IMG/VR virus record: IMGVR_UViG_3300033064_002906
Span: 1 to 39,972 of that record
From: a virus
Direction: 5' to 3' (one strand)
DNA: 39,972 bases
Below are positions 31,316-38,719 of this stretch, piece by piece. The position numbers were made by a program, and so were the translations under genes. The notes under the pieces were generated by a model. That model saw nothing but the letters and a program-made list of their open reading frames with translations, made no database searches and had not been told where the DNA came from. How positions within the stretch are numbered: the stretch's first letter is position 1; each line of letters opens with the position of its first letter.

Positions 31316-31458
31316 ACCAACTCGAACAGCAGGAGCGGGAGGCCGTAAAGGCACGAACCAAGATTCTGGGTATGCCAGACGGCGAGGACAGGAATAGGCG
31401 CTTGCAGATCGTCCTGAAGGTGCTTGGGCGCATCAGGGGGCAAATTAGATTGATATGA
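31297..31458 (+). CDS. Helical frame without a normal start
   Basis: 53 codons, GKYTLNQLEQQEREAVKART and on, clearly protein-like with an amphipathic helix, but the only codon after the in-frame stop with a well-placed GGAGGG is ATT. It could use ATT, an internal ATG at 31369, or be reached by a -1 shift at AAAAAA from the preceding gene. It is the last plus-strand frame before the convergent early region. Confidence 0.35.
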   Translation: MGKYTLNQLEQQEREAVKARTKILGMPDGEDRNRRLQIVLKVLGRIRGQIRLI

Positions 31459-31506
31459 CTTCCCGGACCTCTCAACCCACAGAAGAGGAGGTATCGGGGG
31501 CCGACG

Positions 31507-31851
31507 CTATCCTGGGCTCTTAAAGGCGGCTCGGGGTAGCGTTTGTGCTTGGTTGAATAAGTTCCCTTGTTGCTTGAGATATTCCTGATATTCTGCCTCT
31601 TTCTTTTTACGCTCCTGGATGTGCTCGAAGATTTGCCCCACTGTTCTATTTTCATCATCATCGCCGTATGGGTAGGCATTTTTCCATACTTCAAAAAGAC
31701 CTGTTGGCTCTCGAAATACGCTAACATTCCATGCTGTTAGATTTTGGGTTTCCTCTTTTAATCCATCTAAGGCAACATCTTTGGCCTCACCGTCTGTTTC
31801 AGCCATGGCATAAATAACGATGTCAAAGCTGGCCTCATAAAGTGTCTTCAT
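31507..31851 (-). CDS. Hypothetical early protein, 114 aa
   Basis: YEASFDIVIYAMAETDGEA with later LTAWNVSVFRE is a pattern I know from unassigned phage proteins; the C-terminal half is a charged helix. AAAGGAGAGAG precedes the ATG. It is the last gene of the leftward early run, 685 nt from the bidirectional terminator. Confidence 0.6.
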   Translation of the reverse strand: MKTLYEASFDIVIYAMAETDGEAKDVALDGLKEETQNLTAWNVSVFREPTGLFEVWKNAYPYGDDDENRTVGQIFEHIQERKKKEAEYQEYLKQQGNLFNQAQTLPRAAFKSPG

Positions 31852-31864
31852 CCCCTCTCTCCTT

Positions 31865-32224
31865 TCACTTCACCCACCTTTCTCCGTCCCACTTCTCCCT
31901 GTACTTCGCCCACATATAGGCTTGGGCGTAGGCTTGCTCGGGGGTGGAAGCTTCCCGTTCTACAAGAGCATTCTCACCTGATTTGTCCCATATAGTTACA
32001 GTGTAATTTCCTGTGCTGCCTGATATATGCTCTAAGTCCCATTGCCATTCATCCAGCCTCTCCTGCCACCAAGATTGGGAGGGGTAATAGAAAATGCGTT
32101 CTTCGCCTTTACCATCAATATGTATGACACTGATAGTACGGCAAAGACTCCTATCCTTCGTACATTCCTCCCGAATCCTTGGATCATCAACCATCTTGCG
32201 GTAGGTCTCGCTATTGTCGGTCAT
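31865..32224 (-). CDS. Hypothetical early protein, 119 aa
   Basis: The start at 32224 follows AAAGGAGA; an open frame to 32290 lacks a site. Charged N-terminus (NSETYRKMVDDPRIREE), then a beta-type domain rich in tryptophan (SWWQERLDEWQWDLEHI). Unassigned. Confidence 0.6.
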   Translation of the reverse strand: MTDNSETYRKMVDDPRIREECTKDRSLCRTISVIHIDGKGEERIFYYPSQSWWQERLDEWQWDLEHISGSTGNYTVTIWDKSGENALVEREASTPEQAYAQAYMWAKYREKWDGERWVK

Positions 32225-32234
32225 GGCTCTCCTT

Positions 32235-32459
32235 TCACTCTCCCTTGGCGTCCCGGAGGACGGCCTTAATGCTCTTTTGCATCTCGCCATATTTTATCTT
32301 TTCCCTTCCCACGAGTGGACTATTATACCATACCAACATTCGCTCCATGGCCTCAATCAGCCTCTCTACCCTATCCGCCACCCCCTCCAGACTTATGCTC
32401 AACTGGCACTCCCGGAGGCGCTGAACGTCCTTACGGTGCTGGGCTAGTGTAAAGTTCAT
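32235..32459 (-). CDS. Helical protein, 74 aa
   Basis: ATG at 32459 after AAAGGAGA. Residues 5-45 form a long amphipathic helix (LAQHRKDVQRLRECQLSI, then GVADRVERLIEAMERM). The start overlaps the previous gene by 4 nt. Unassigned. Confidence 0.55.
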   Translation of the reverse strand: MNFTLAQHRKDVQRLRECQLSISLEGVADRVERLIEAMERMLVWYNSPLVGREKIKYGEMQKSIKAVLRDAKGE

Positions 32460-33010
32460 GGTCTCCTTTCCACAAGTTCCATAATTGCACATTGTTCTAA
32501 AAACCCTTCAAGACACATCGGGCAATACATCTTTCGTTCCGGAGGCCCTTCAAGGTTGGTTTGATACTCCCCCTCATGCTCACAAACTGGGCAACGAAAG
32601 GTTTTGTTGATATAAAGAACAGGAGGGCCACAATCTCTAGTTACTGTTACAGTGAAATCTTTGTCTCCAAAACCCAGATCGTTATCAACATCTTCTATCT
32701 TTATGCCCTCTGATGATACCTCCGCCTTAAAATGTATCCAAGGTCTTTCTGGTAGGTCCTCCGCCCGCTTGATCCGAAGCTCAAGATCCTGGCAATGCAA
32801 GGATAGTTCGTTCACCGACTTCTGCTCGGCCTTGAGCCGGGCTTCGAGGTCTTCAGCGTATCGGCTCATGGCCTTGAAATACTCATAGTAATCAACCTGA
32901 TGAGTCTCCTCAGACTGGAAATCCTTAACCTTCGGTCTTACCATCCTGCCCGCCTCACACAGTGGACACCCCCACACAAACTCCTGATGCGCGCTACATA
33001 TTCCGCTCAT
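32456..33010 (-). CDS. Coiled-coil and zinc-site protein, 184 aa
   Basis: An N-terminal Cys/His group (CSAHQEF, CPLC), a coiled coil from about 40 to 90, a beta domain, and a C-terminal zinc ribbon (CPVCEHEG, then CPMC). The site before its ATG is one copy of the repeated GTCGTGAAGGAGGGCAA module. Unassigned; could bind nucleic acid. Confidence 0.6.
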   Translation of the reverse strand: MSGICSAHQEFVWGCPLCEAGRMVRPKVKDFQSEETHQVDYYEYFKAMSRYAEDLEARLKAEQKSVNELSLHCQDLELRIKRAEDLPERPWIHFKAEVSSEGIKIEDVDNDLGFGDKDFTVTVTRDCGPPVLYINKTFRCPVCEHEGEYQTNLEGPPERKMYCPMCLEGFLEQCAIMELVERRP

Positions 33011-33158
33011 CTTCCTTGCCCTCCTTCACGACTAAGATCCGGATCTCATCGGCACTTTTCCCCGCACACATGGATATAACTTTGTACCAAGTTGGTAAAT
33101 TGTTAAGTTGATTCTCACAGCTCATGCGACTGCCTATGATAATTAGGTAACGATTCAT
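32994..33158 (-). CDS. Small protein ending in a KEGK module
   Basis: 54 residues from the ATG at 33158. N-terminal beta strand YLIIIGSRMS, helical middle, and tail VVKEGKEDERNM encoded by the repeated module that is also the ribosome site of the next gene. Unassigned. Confidence 0.5.
   Translation of the reverse strand: MNRYLIIIGSRMSCENQLNNLPTWYKVISMCAGKSADEIRILVVKEGKEDERNM
33014..33032 (-). repeat. GAAGGAGGGCAA coupling module, copy 1
   Basis: On the minus strand GTCGTGAAGGAGGGCAAGG: codes for VVKEGK at the end of one gene and provides GGAGGG for the next. Other copies at 33160 and 33377. Confidence 0.65.
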
Positions 33159-33373
33159 TCCTTGCCCTCCTTCGCTAGACATCTTGGGCAGCAGGGGTAA
33201 AGTTCCCCCTCTTTCCTGCTGCCCCGCCATTCCCAACCCTCTGGAAGCTTACCATCGACTATTGTGGCGACGCTGACAGTCAGATATTCAGGGTTGTTCT
33301 CAGCTTGCCTAAATGATGAAAGAGGGGGCCAACATATGATACCCTCACAAGCCTGCTTTCTTATCCGCGCCAT
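33155..33373 (-). CDS. Small protein with CCPRC, KEGK tail
   Basis: 72 residues. One cysteine near 14 and CCPRC near the C-terminus suggest a metal site. The tail AKEGKE is encoded by the second copy of the module. ATG at 33373 follows the third copy. Confidence 0.55.
   Translation of the reverse strand: MARIRKQACEGIICWPPLSSFRQAENNPEYLTVSVATIVDGKLPEGWEWRGSRKEGELYPCCPRCLAKEGKE
33160..33176 (-). repeat. GAAGGAGGGCAA coupling module, copy 2
   Basis: Minus strand AGCGAAGGAGGGCAAGG: codes AKEGK and serves as ribosome site for the ATG at 33158. Confidence 0.65.
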
Positions 33374-33563
33374 TTTGCTTGCCCTCCTTCACGACGATCT
33401 GCGGCCTATATATAGCCATATACCCTAGATCCGCTTTTACAATATGCCCTGTCTGGTCGGCATGTTCCCTCGCTTTTCGCTGAACGGTTAAATAATTTTC
33501 ACAATGCCAGTCACATCCCGTGCAATCAGCTATTCCGTGGACAAGCCATTTAGTAACTTTCAT
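33345..33563 (-). CDS. Small C2H2-like zinc protein, KEGK module inside
   Basis: 72 residues from the ATG at 33563. CTGCDWHCENYL, then AREHADQTGH gives C-x2-C and H-x5-H in the pattern of small phage zinc fingers. VVKEGKQ is encoded by the third copy of the module, after which the frame goes on for 10 residues past the next gene's ATG. Confidence 0.6.
   Translation of the reverse strand: MKVTKWLVHGIADCTGCDWHCENYLTVQRKAREHADQTGHIVKADLGYMAIYRPQIVVKEGKQNGADKKAGL
33377..33395 (-). repeat. GAAGGAGGGCAA coupling module, copy 3
   Basis: Minus strand GTCGTGAAGGAGGGCAAGC, nearly identical to copy 1; ribosome site for the ATG at 33373. Confidence 0.65.
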
Positions 33564-33763
33564 CGCCAAATCCTTCCTTCAGCATCGACCTTCAGGCCAA
33601 AGTCGATGATGCCTTTTTTGAGATGGAAATTTACCACCTTCAGCGCCTTCACTTCTTTCTCCAATTCCACCACCACCATCTCCGTATCCAGGGGGCACTC
33701 TGCCAGTCCGGGTCCGGCTAGGTGGCTTAGGGCGAGGATCAGGAGGTAGACGGGGAGTTTCAT
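33560..33763 (-). CDS. Secreted-type small protein, 67 aa
   Basis: Start at 33763 after a G-rich site. A signal-type segment (KLPVYLLILALSHLAGPGLA), then a charged coiled-coil-like helix (VVVELEKEVKALKVVNFHLK). Possibly exported or membrane-anchored. Overlaps its neighbours by 4 nt. Confidence 0.5.
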   Translation of the reverse strand: MKLPVYLLILALSHLAGPGLAECPLDTEMVVVELEKEVKALKVVNFHLKKGIIDFGLKVDAEGRIWR

Positions 33764-33939
33764 CCCCCCGCCTTTCCGGCCAAGACTTGCTCGCATTCCT
33801 GCCTTATCGCCTCTTTCATGTCCCGCACATTGGACCGTGAGTTTACCCATTTTTGGATGCGACCCATAGACCGCATCAGCCTGTCACGTTCGGCCTTCAA
33901 CTTCTCAAACTCATCCATTGCTCCGTCTAGGTCGCACAT
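33760..33939 (-). CDS. Helical protein, 59 aa
   Basis: ATG at 33939 after GGGAGA. Entirely helical and charged (DEFEKLKAERDRLMRSMGRI). ATGA overlap with the secreted-type gene. Unassigned. Confidence 0.5.
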   Translation of the reverse strand: MCDLDGAMDEFEKLKAERDRLMRSMGRIQKWVNSRSNVRDMKEAIRQECEQVLAGKAGG

Positions 33940-34292
33940 GGGTTCTCCCTCATTTCTTCTTGAATGTCTTCAATAACATAGTCCGGCACGTTATAGCCCA
34001 GACCCTTGAGCCACTTGACCCGTTCCAAGAAAGATTCCAGGTCCGGGTCGTTGAAAATCTTACCGTCTTCGGATAGGCCGATTGGTTTAAGTTTAGATTC
34101 ATCGAGAGCCTGAGCCTGGGCTCTGTATCCCTTTAGCCAATCATCGGCTGATACTTTCAAAATATCAGGCATTTCAGGAATAGGCCCAATACGTTTTCTG
34201 GCCGCCACATGGGTAGTATAGCCCCCACTGGTATCAGCATAGCAATACAGGTCGCATTTCCAGTTGTCCGAACTCCATCGGCAGTAACTCAT
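33927..34292 (-). CDS. Conserved phage protein (MSYCRWSSDNWKCDLY type)
   Basis: 121 residues from the ATG at 34292. MSYCRWSSDNWKCDLYCYAD followed by GYTTHVAARKR is a recognisable start of a widely spread phage protein family of unknown function. The rest is helical. ATGA-type overlap with the DUF5131 gene. Confidence 0.65.
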   Translation of the reverse strand: MSYCRWSSDNWKCDLYCYADTSGGYTTHVAARKRIGPIPEMPDILKVSADDWLKGYRAQAQALDESKLKPIGLSEDGKIFNDPDLESFLERVKWLKGLGYNVPDYVIEDIQEEMRENPCAT

Positions 34293-35086
34293 GGTAGTTG
34301 CCTCACTTTCAACGCTTCGGGAAATAGGTTGATGTCGTGGCAGACGCGGCCGTTCAGGTCGATCTGTTTTACAAAACATTTTACCCCGGCCGCTTGGCAT
34401 TGCTCCACTACGCTGACCATGTTCTCGATCGGGCAGGGCCTCCGGTTCTTGCCGGACTCAGCTCCCAATATTAACCAGTCCACCTCATAAAGATGTAGAC
34501 CAAACTGAACCATTTTTAAGGCTGGTTCATACGATATCCATTTTTTGCCAGGGACATTGAGGAAATCATGTTTCTTAGAAGTCCAATCCTCTTGGTCGCA
34601 GACGGAGACGCCCCAATAGATATTTTTTAAATGGTTTTTAAAATGCGATTTACTTTTATCGTTATAATATTGACGCAACCAAGTGTCTACTTGAGTGAGC
34701 ATTTTAAGTGGCTGTTTTGTCAGGAAATAAAATTCGTGCACTGGCTTTACCCATATTATCCTTCCCATAATTTTGTTAAACCACTCGATCGGCACCTGCT
34801 CGTCAAACAGATCCCCGGTAAAGCAGACCCCTATCCGGCGAGGCTTGCGCCAGTGTAGGGGCTGGTCCAGACGGTCAGCGTGGAATTGGACGGTCGAAAA
34901 GGGAAGCGGAGCACATTGAACAGGGCTTTCTCCTCTCACATATCGGTACGGGGCATCTTCATCCCACCCATGAATCGCCGGGAACCGCTTCAGTAAGGGG
35001 GGCACCCAGCAGCGGGCCTTACACCCCTTTCCCGAGCAGCCGGAGACCACGTTCCAACTCTCATCCAAATAGTTTATGCCCGTCAT
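34289..35086 (-). CDS. Phage Gp37/Gp68-like protein (DUF5131)
   Basis: 265 residues. WNVVSGCSGKGCKARCW (about 11-27) is the cysteine motif of this family; the strands IGVCFTGDLFDE, EFYFLTKQP, IYWGVSVCDQED, WISYEPAL and VDWLILGAESG, in order, match its TIM-barrel-like body, reminiscent of radical SAM enzymes. The reaction is not known. It is common in early phage operons. Length normal. Confidence 0.8.
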   Translation of the reverse strand: MTGINYLDESWNVVSGCSGKGCKARCWVPPLLKRFPAIHGWDEDAPYRYVRGESPVQCAPLPFSTVQFHADRLDQPLHWRKPRRIGVCFTGDLFDEQVPIEWFNKIMGRIIWVKPVHEFYFLTKQPLKMLTQVDTWLRQYYNDKSKSHFKNHLKNIYWGVSVCDQEDWTSKKHDFLNVPGKKWISYEPALKMVQFGLHLYEVDWLILGAESGKNRRPCPIENMVSVVEQCQAAGVKCFVKQIDLNGRVCHDINLFPEALKVRQLP

Positions 35087-35520
35087 ACGTCCTCCTTTTC
35101 AGCCTTCTCAGGCGGGGGGATGAAAACCCCGTGTTCACTCGCCGCCCACCTTGCAATACGCTCAACATAGCTTTGTTCATCACTGAAAAACTCTACGGTA
35201 CTCATTTTCGTGGTGCTGCCTCCGATGGTCCGGGAAGGATCAATCTTGCTAGGAATCGGATTAAACATGAGCTTCATTTCCTCGTGCATCTCTTCGGGGT
35301 CATAGCCAAAATGGTTAGACAGGATTGCGATTTCCACACCCCAATAGTAGCGGTTCTGCTCGTCTGACCGCTTGGCCCGATGCTTGCGAATGACGATCTC
35401 GACATGGCTTCCCGTCCGAAACGTCATGCACCATCGTGCAATGGCCTGCTTGACGTGATCGAGCATCTTGAGCTTACCGTCAACTATGTCGGCTTCGAAG
35501 ATGGGGATGGGCTGTTTCAT
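35083..35520 (-). CDS. ninB: NinB-like recombination protein
   Basis: 145 residues from the ATG at 35520 (GGAAGGAGG upstream). KRSDEQNRYYWGVEIAILS and SKIDPSRTIGGSTTKMST, then YVERIARWAASEHGVFIPPP follow the lambda NinB (Orf) type, a protein that helps load single-strand annealing machinery onto SSB-covered DNA. It sits beside exonuclease and annealing genes, which supports the role. Confidence 0.75.
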   Translation of the reverse strand: MKQPIPIFEADIVDGKLKMLDHVKQAIARWCMTFRTGSHVEIVIRKHRAKRSDEQNRYYWGVEIAILSNHFGYDPEEMHEEMKLMFNPIPSKIDPSRTIGGSTTKMSTVEFFSDEQSYVERIARWAASEHGVFIPPPEKAEKEDV

Positions 35521-36125
35521 GCCAATGCCTCCTTCCACATCTCAAGCATTTCCTCAATGAACTCATCAGCCCCAACCTCAAGGGTTGCAATCTCCTTTTC
35601 GTCACGCTCAAGTCTCATCGTGAACATCGGGAAAATGTCGTCTTTCAGATAGGGGCAGTACATGACGTAATCAATCCAGGTAAGGTTGGCCCTCCGGAGC
35701 GTCCACTGACATTGCTTCCGGCGATCGGTGGCTATCTTGCGGGTGACTTTGGTTTCTACGAATACCGAGGGGATTGCTATTTTGATTTCCACTCCGCCAT
35801 CCGTGCCCACAAGGCCATCAGGTGAAACGTGCTTGTGGGGACCATCCTTGATAATGGCTATTTGCCTTACCTCTACGTCCCGGTTGAACTCATAGAATGT
35901 CCGCGCCGTTGGTTCATATTCAATGCCCGCCTTCATATCATCAGTGGGCTTTTGCTGCTTCTTTTTGCCGGACATTAATTCCCCTACGAGGGCGTACATG
36001 AGGCCCTTGCGGACCTTCCCCTCACCCTTTGCAACAGCCTTAGAGATGGAACTTCCACCGATTGACCCGATTCGCAGGGCCATCCATTCGGGCGATAGCT
36101 GATCTATGGTGTCGATGATTTCCAT
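35517..36125 (-). CDS. YqaJ-type exonuclease
   Basis: 202 residues. LSPEWMALRIGSIGGSSI at the start, GIEYEPTARTFYE, SPDGLVGTDGGVEIKI (catalytic D and E-x-K) and QCQWTLRRANLTWIDYV are the lambda-exonuclease/YqaJ motifs. It would degrade one strand of double-stranded DNA ends and work with the annealing protein. ATGA overlap with the NinB-like gene. Confidence 0.87.
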   Translation of the reverse strand: MEIIDTIDQLSPEWMALRIGSIGGSSISKAVAKGEGKVRKGLMYALVGELMSGKKKQQKPTDDMKAGIEYEPTARTFYEFNRDVEVRQIAIIKDGPHKHVSPDGLVGTDGGVEIKIAIPSVFVETKVTRKIATDRRKQCQWTLRRANLTWIDYVMYCPYLKDDIFPMFTMRLERDEKEIATLEVGADEFIEEMLEMWKEALA

Positions 36126-36128
36126 TAC

Positions 36129-36767
36129 TTAGGGAACCTTCTTTTTCAGCGCGGTCAAAACTCTCTGGTGGAGCGCCGCCGGGATTTTCTCTATGGACTC
36201 CACCTCGAAATGCTTAAGCAACGGCTTCCCATCGGAGTTTATCAACTTCAGGAGGTCCTGGATCTCGATAAGCTGGTCCTGATTGATATACTCCGTCTTC
36301 GCGGATGGTTCTTTGTATTTCGACCCATCCCATAACCCGGCGTAAATGTCCGCAGCAATCCCGATCATTTTCATGGCTACGCTCAGGGCGTCCGTGATTG
36401 CCATTTTGTAGCCCTCATCCGAGCTATGCAGCCCCGCCTTTTCCTTTTCGATCAGCATGGACCCACCGATTCCTGGAATGGGGTCACTCCACGCATCATC
36501 GATTTTGACGCAAAGGGAAATGTCTGCAAAAGCGAATACCTGTCCAGCATGCCCAGGCTCATTCCAGACGCGATTGACGCTGTATTTCCACCCGGTTCCG
36601 CATGGGCCGAAAGCCTTGGTCATGGCCTCATACCGCCACTGTGGGTTGATGTCCGTTTTGCCCGATAAGCGGCCCCCGCTGATTTGGCGTAAGGCCGTGG
36701 TGGGTGGGCGCTTTAGGGCGTTCCAAAACCTTAGATTATCTTGCGATTTAGGCTGTTCTTCCATCAT
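36129..36767 (-). CDS. Rad52-like single-strand annealing protein
   Basis: 212 residues. WRYEAMTKAFGPCGTGWKY (about 44-62) and SSDEGYKMAITDALSVAMKM (about 113-132), then IAADIYAGLWDGSKY are characteristic of Rad52/22-type phage annealing proteins. The C-terminus is a helical, variable tail. Paired with the YqaJ exonuclease 3 nt downstream. Start at the ATG 6 nt after GGAGG. Confidence 0.8.
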   Translation of the reverse strand: MMEEQPKSQDNLRFWNALKRPPTTALRQISGGRLSGKTDINPQWRYEAMTKAFGPCGTGWKYSVNRVWNEPGHAGQVFAFADISLCVKIDDAWSDPIPGIGGSMLIEKEKAGLHSSDEGYKMAITDALSVAMKMIGIAADIYAGLWDGSKYKEPSAKTEYINQDQLIEIQDLLKLINSDGKPLLKHFEVESIEKIPAALHQRVLTALKKKVP

Positions 36768-36930
36768 CAACCTCCTCCACCTTGCACCTGACGAACCCGG
36801 CAGACAGGGCCGCTTTAAGTGCCCGGTAGTCCCGCAGGTACGGGTAGCCTGTTTTCGTCTCCCGGATTTCCATCACGTATTCCCGGCCGAAAAAAGCCGG
36901 TGTTCTTATTGTCACTTTTATGGTCTTCAT
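36748..36930 (-). CDS. Small basic protein, 60 aa
   Basis: A beta-rich start (TIKVTIRTPAFF) and helix (ALKAALSAGFVRCKV). The last 20 nt overlap the annealing-protein gene; the ATG overlaps the upstream TGA. Unassigned. Confidence 0.55.
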   Translation of the reverse strand: MKTIKVTIRTPAFFGREYVMEIRETKTGYPYLRDYRALKAALSAGFVRCKVEEVDDGRTA

Positions 36931-37100
36931 GGGGCCTCCTCCTCGTCCATATCCTCAATTTCATCTGACCCACAATCGGGGCACAGGTTAAAGTGTATCA
37001 GAGATTCCGGCCTGTCGCTCCCTGAGTCCTCATCGGAACAAACCAATTCCGAGTGATGGCCGGACCAGCTACAAGACGTACATTCTACATCGTCTTCCAT
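36927..37100 (-). CDS. Acidic zinc-ribbon protein, 57 aa
   Basis: CTSC at residues 7-10 and CPDCG about 28 residues later form a zinc ribbon in a highly acidic protein (tail DEIEDMDEEEAP). GGAGGGG lies upstream of the ATG at 37100. Unassigned. Confidence 0.55.
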   Translation of the reverse strand: MEDDVECTSCSWSGHHSELVCSDEDSGSDRPESLIHFNLCPDCGSDEIEDMDEEEAP

Positions 37101-37101
37101 C

Positions 37102-37278
37102 TCACCCCTCCTTCAGTTTTTGAAGCAACTCCCTGGCAATCGCACACCGGACAATCCGCCCGACTTTCTTCAGGCACAGCTTGTTGCGAATAGATACCCC
37201 GACCTTGCAGCATTCCAAAAATAGGCGGGGTTCATTCTTCTGGTTATGGCAGACATTTATGGGTGCAAGTTCAGTCAT
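37102..37278 (-). CDS. Cysteine-rich protein, 58 aa
   Basis: Start at 37278 after GGAGG. Five cysteines (VCHN, ECCKV, LCLKK, RCAI) might bind a metal. Basic overall. Unassigned. Confidence 0.5.
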   Translation of the reverse strand: MTELAPINVCHNQKNEPRLFLECCKVGVSIRNKLCLKKVGRIVRCAIARELLQKLKEG

Positions 37279-37315
37279 TTCAGATCCTCCACCGGAATCC
37301 CCGGCTATTGCTCTG

Positions 37316-37492
37316 TTATACATACGGAGTAATGCCGAGCTTTTCTTTCCACTCTTTTTTTATTAACTCATAGTCTTCATCAGATATTTCCAGATTTTCA
37401 AGGAACTCTCTGTAACTATCCCGCGCAGCACTTTTTGTGAGAAAATACATAAGTAATTGCATTTTTGCGTGTAGCTTCTTATCCATCTTCAT
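37316..37492 (-). CDS. Small helical protein, 58 aa
   Basis: Fully helical (AKMQLLMYFLTKSAARDSYR, then EDYELIKKEWKEKL). ATGA overlap with the XRE regulator, so translated with it. Such a partner could be a modulator of the regulator; not recognised. Confidence 0.5.
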   Translation of the reverse strand: MKMDKKLHAKMQLLMYFLTKSAARDSYREFLENLEISDEDYELIKKEWKEKLGITPYV

Positions 37493-37695
37493 TTCCCCGC
37501 CAGTTCATCAAGGGTTACGCCCAAGATCCTGGATATTCCTTTGAGCGTTTGAAGGGTAGGAGTCGCTTGGCCGTATTCGATCCGACACAAGGCAACCGGA
37601 GTTATGCCAATCTTTTCAGCTAATTCGTACTGCATAAGACCTTTCACCTTTCTCAGCTCTCTTACCCGTTCTCCAAGTGTCTTTTTTCTTGACAT
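37489..37695 (-). CDS. XRE-family (Cro/CI-type) regulator
   Basis: 68 residues, a single helix-turn-helix domain: LGERVRELRKVKGLMQYELA, GITPVALCRIEYGQATP and LKGISRILGVTLDEL. It is the first gene after a minus-strand terminator, with AGGAG 11 nt before the ATG, and heads the recombination and early gene run. No partner integrase is visible. It could control early transcription by binding the AT-rich inverted repeat upstream. Confidence 0.8.
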   Translation of the reverse strand: MSRKKTLGERVRELRKVKGLMQYELAEKIGITPVALCRIEYGQATPTLQTLKGISRILGVTLDELAGK

Positions 37696-37697
37696 GG

Positions 37698-37729
37698 ATT
37701 ATAATACTCCTGTATAACTATAATTGCAA
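37698..37729 (-). promoter_or_regulatory. Promoter/operator of the XRE regulator
   Basis: On the minus strand TTGCAA (37729-37724), 17 nt, then TATTAT (37706-37701) overlapping TATAAT. ATTATAGTTATAC and GTATTATAAT form an imperfect inverted repeat around the ribosome site. Transcription would start almost at the ATG, so another start or a leaderless message is possible. Confidence 0.35.
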
Positions 37730-37730
37730 C

Positions 37731-37769
37731 AAAAAAAGGCGACCCCCGCGCATTATTTCAGGAGCCGCC
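37731..37769 (-). terminator. Rho-independent terminator (minus)
   Basis: On the minus strand GGCGGCTCC pairs with GGGGGTCGCC (G-T pairs included), then seven T. It ends the leftward run that comes from 39972 and isolates the regulator operon. Confidence 0.75.
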
Positions 37770-37772
37770 CTT

Positions 37773-38084
37773 CTACAATGCCACCATTGAGACCGGGTGC
37801 CCTGGCGTGTGATTGATGACGCGACCAGGGATAAACAGGCCCAAAGTGGCAAGTTTCGAATTGCCTTGGCTGTACTTTAACAGACTGGCATATGCTCTGT
37901 CAATAAAAGTCAGAGGGCCTAATCCTATTAAGGAACGGCCAGGCTGGGTTCGGCACACGTTCCCCGAGATCCCCGGAAACGGCTTCTCCAAACGTGTACC
38001 TGATAAAGCATTGTGGAAGCCCACTTCAATTCCAAGCCCTGCCCGTAGGCCACTCTGGGTCTCATAGAACCGGTTTGCCTTCAC
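37773..38084 (-). CDS. Hypothetical protein, GTG start, 103 aa
   Basis: GTG at 38084 overlaps the preceding TGA, with GGAGGGGGGAG upstream. A mixed-composition protein with SGLRAGLGIEVGFHNALSGT and PGRSLIGLGPL; no motif recognised. It ends 4 nt before the terminator. Confidence 0.5.
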   Translation of the reverse strand: MKANRFYETQSGLRAGLGIEVGFHNALSGTRLEKPFPGISGNVCRTQPGRSLIGLGPLTFIDRAYASLLKYSQGNSKLATLGLFIPGRVINHTPGHPVSMVAL

Positions 38085-38326
38085 TCTCCCCCCTCCGGCA
38101 AGCCCTCGGCGATCTCTTCCATATATCCTTCGTACTCACGAATCAGCTTATGGAGATCAATAGCAGCATCTTTTATACATCGCACGGACATCGCAGCTTC
38201 ATCGTCTTTCGGGTTCGAGTTACGCACAAAAGCGTCCAAGGCGGTATGTGCATCTTCAAGCCAGTTGTGAGCGTCACGGACGTATCGGGCCGGATCATTT
38301 TGGTATTGCTCTATGTACGGTTTCAT
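38081..38326 (-). CDS. Helical protein, 81 aa
   Basis: Start at 38326 after GAGGAAG. Helical with YVRDAHNWLEDAHTALDAF and IDLHKLIREYEGYMEE; acidic. 4-nt overlaps with both neighbours. Unassigned. Confidence 0.6.
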   Translation of the reverse strand: MKPYIEQYQNDPARYVRDAHNWLEDAHTALDAFVRNSNPKDDEAAMSVRCIKDAAIDLHKLIREYEGYMEEIAEGLPEGGE

Positions 38327-38658
38327 GGCTTCCTCGGCCTCCCGGCAAGGCACTCCTCGAACCGTTCCATCCACATCATCAATTCATCATAATCAGGTTT
38401 CCACTCGTCCCCCTCGGGTTTGGGCGGGTCGAGGATGAGCACGGTTCTGTTGGAATAGGTATTTTCTTCAAAACCTATATATTCCCCGTCCTGGAATGCT
38501 GTCTCGCCTTGGGGAACTCCATACCTCAGTCGATCCCCGTCGATGACGTGGCGGGGGTCGATCAACGTTTGATCATCATAAGAACGCCCAACGGGCCGGA
38601 ACCCTACCGTTCGAGTAGTGTCTGACTCCACTTCCATTATAACGAATGTCTTTTCCAT
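38323..38658 (-). CDS. Hypothetical protein behind a structured leader, 111 aa
   Basis: Mixed alpha/beta (FVIMEVESDTTRTVGF, QDGEYIGFEENTYSNRTVLI), acidic C-terminus. Not recognised. The ribosome site GAGGGGAG lies inside a potential hairpin, and the 220-nt leader upstream can fold into a pseudoknot, so its translation is probably regulated. Knowing this protein's role would show what the leader senses. Confidence 0.6.
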   Translation of the reverse strand: MEKTFVIMEVESDTTRTVGFRPVGRSYDDQTLIDPRHVIDGDRLRYGVPQGETAFQDGEYIGFEENTYSNRTVLILDPPKPEGDEWKPDYDELMMWMERFEECLAGRPRKP

Positions 38659-38703
38659 GTCTCCCCTCGGCGCGGCAGGGAGACCACCCCTGGAGACCCT
38701 GCC
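38659..38703 (-). promoter_or_regulatory. Ribosome-site switch: two exclusive hairpins
   Basis: On the minus strand, GGCAGGG (38703-38697) pairs with CCCTGCC (38680-38674), or GTCTCCC (38684-38678) pairs with GGGAGAC (38665-38659), which includes the ribosome site and ends next to the ATG. They share bases 38678-38680, so only one can form. The first would free the ribosome site, the second would hide it. Confidence 0.55.
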
Positions 38704-38719
38704 ACGCGGTTAGAGTTGG

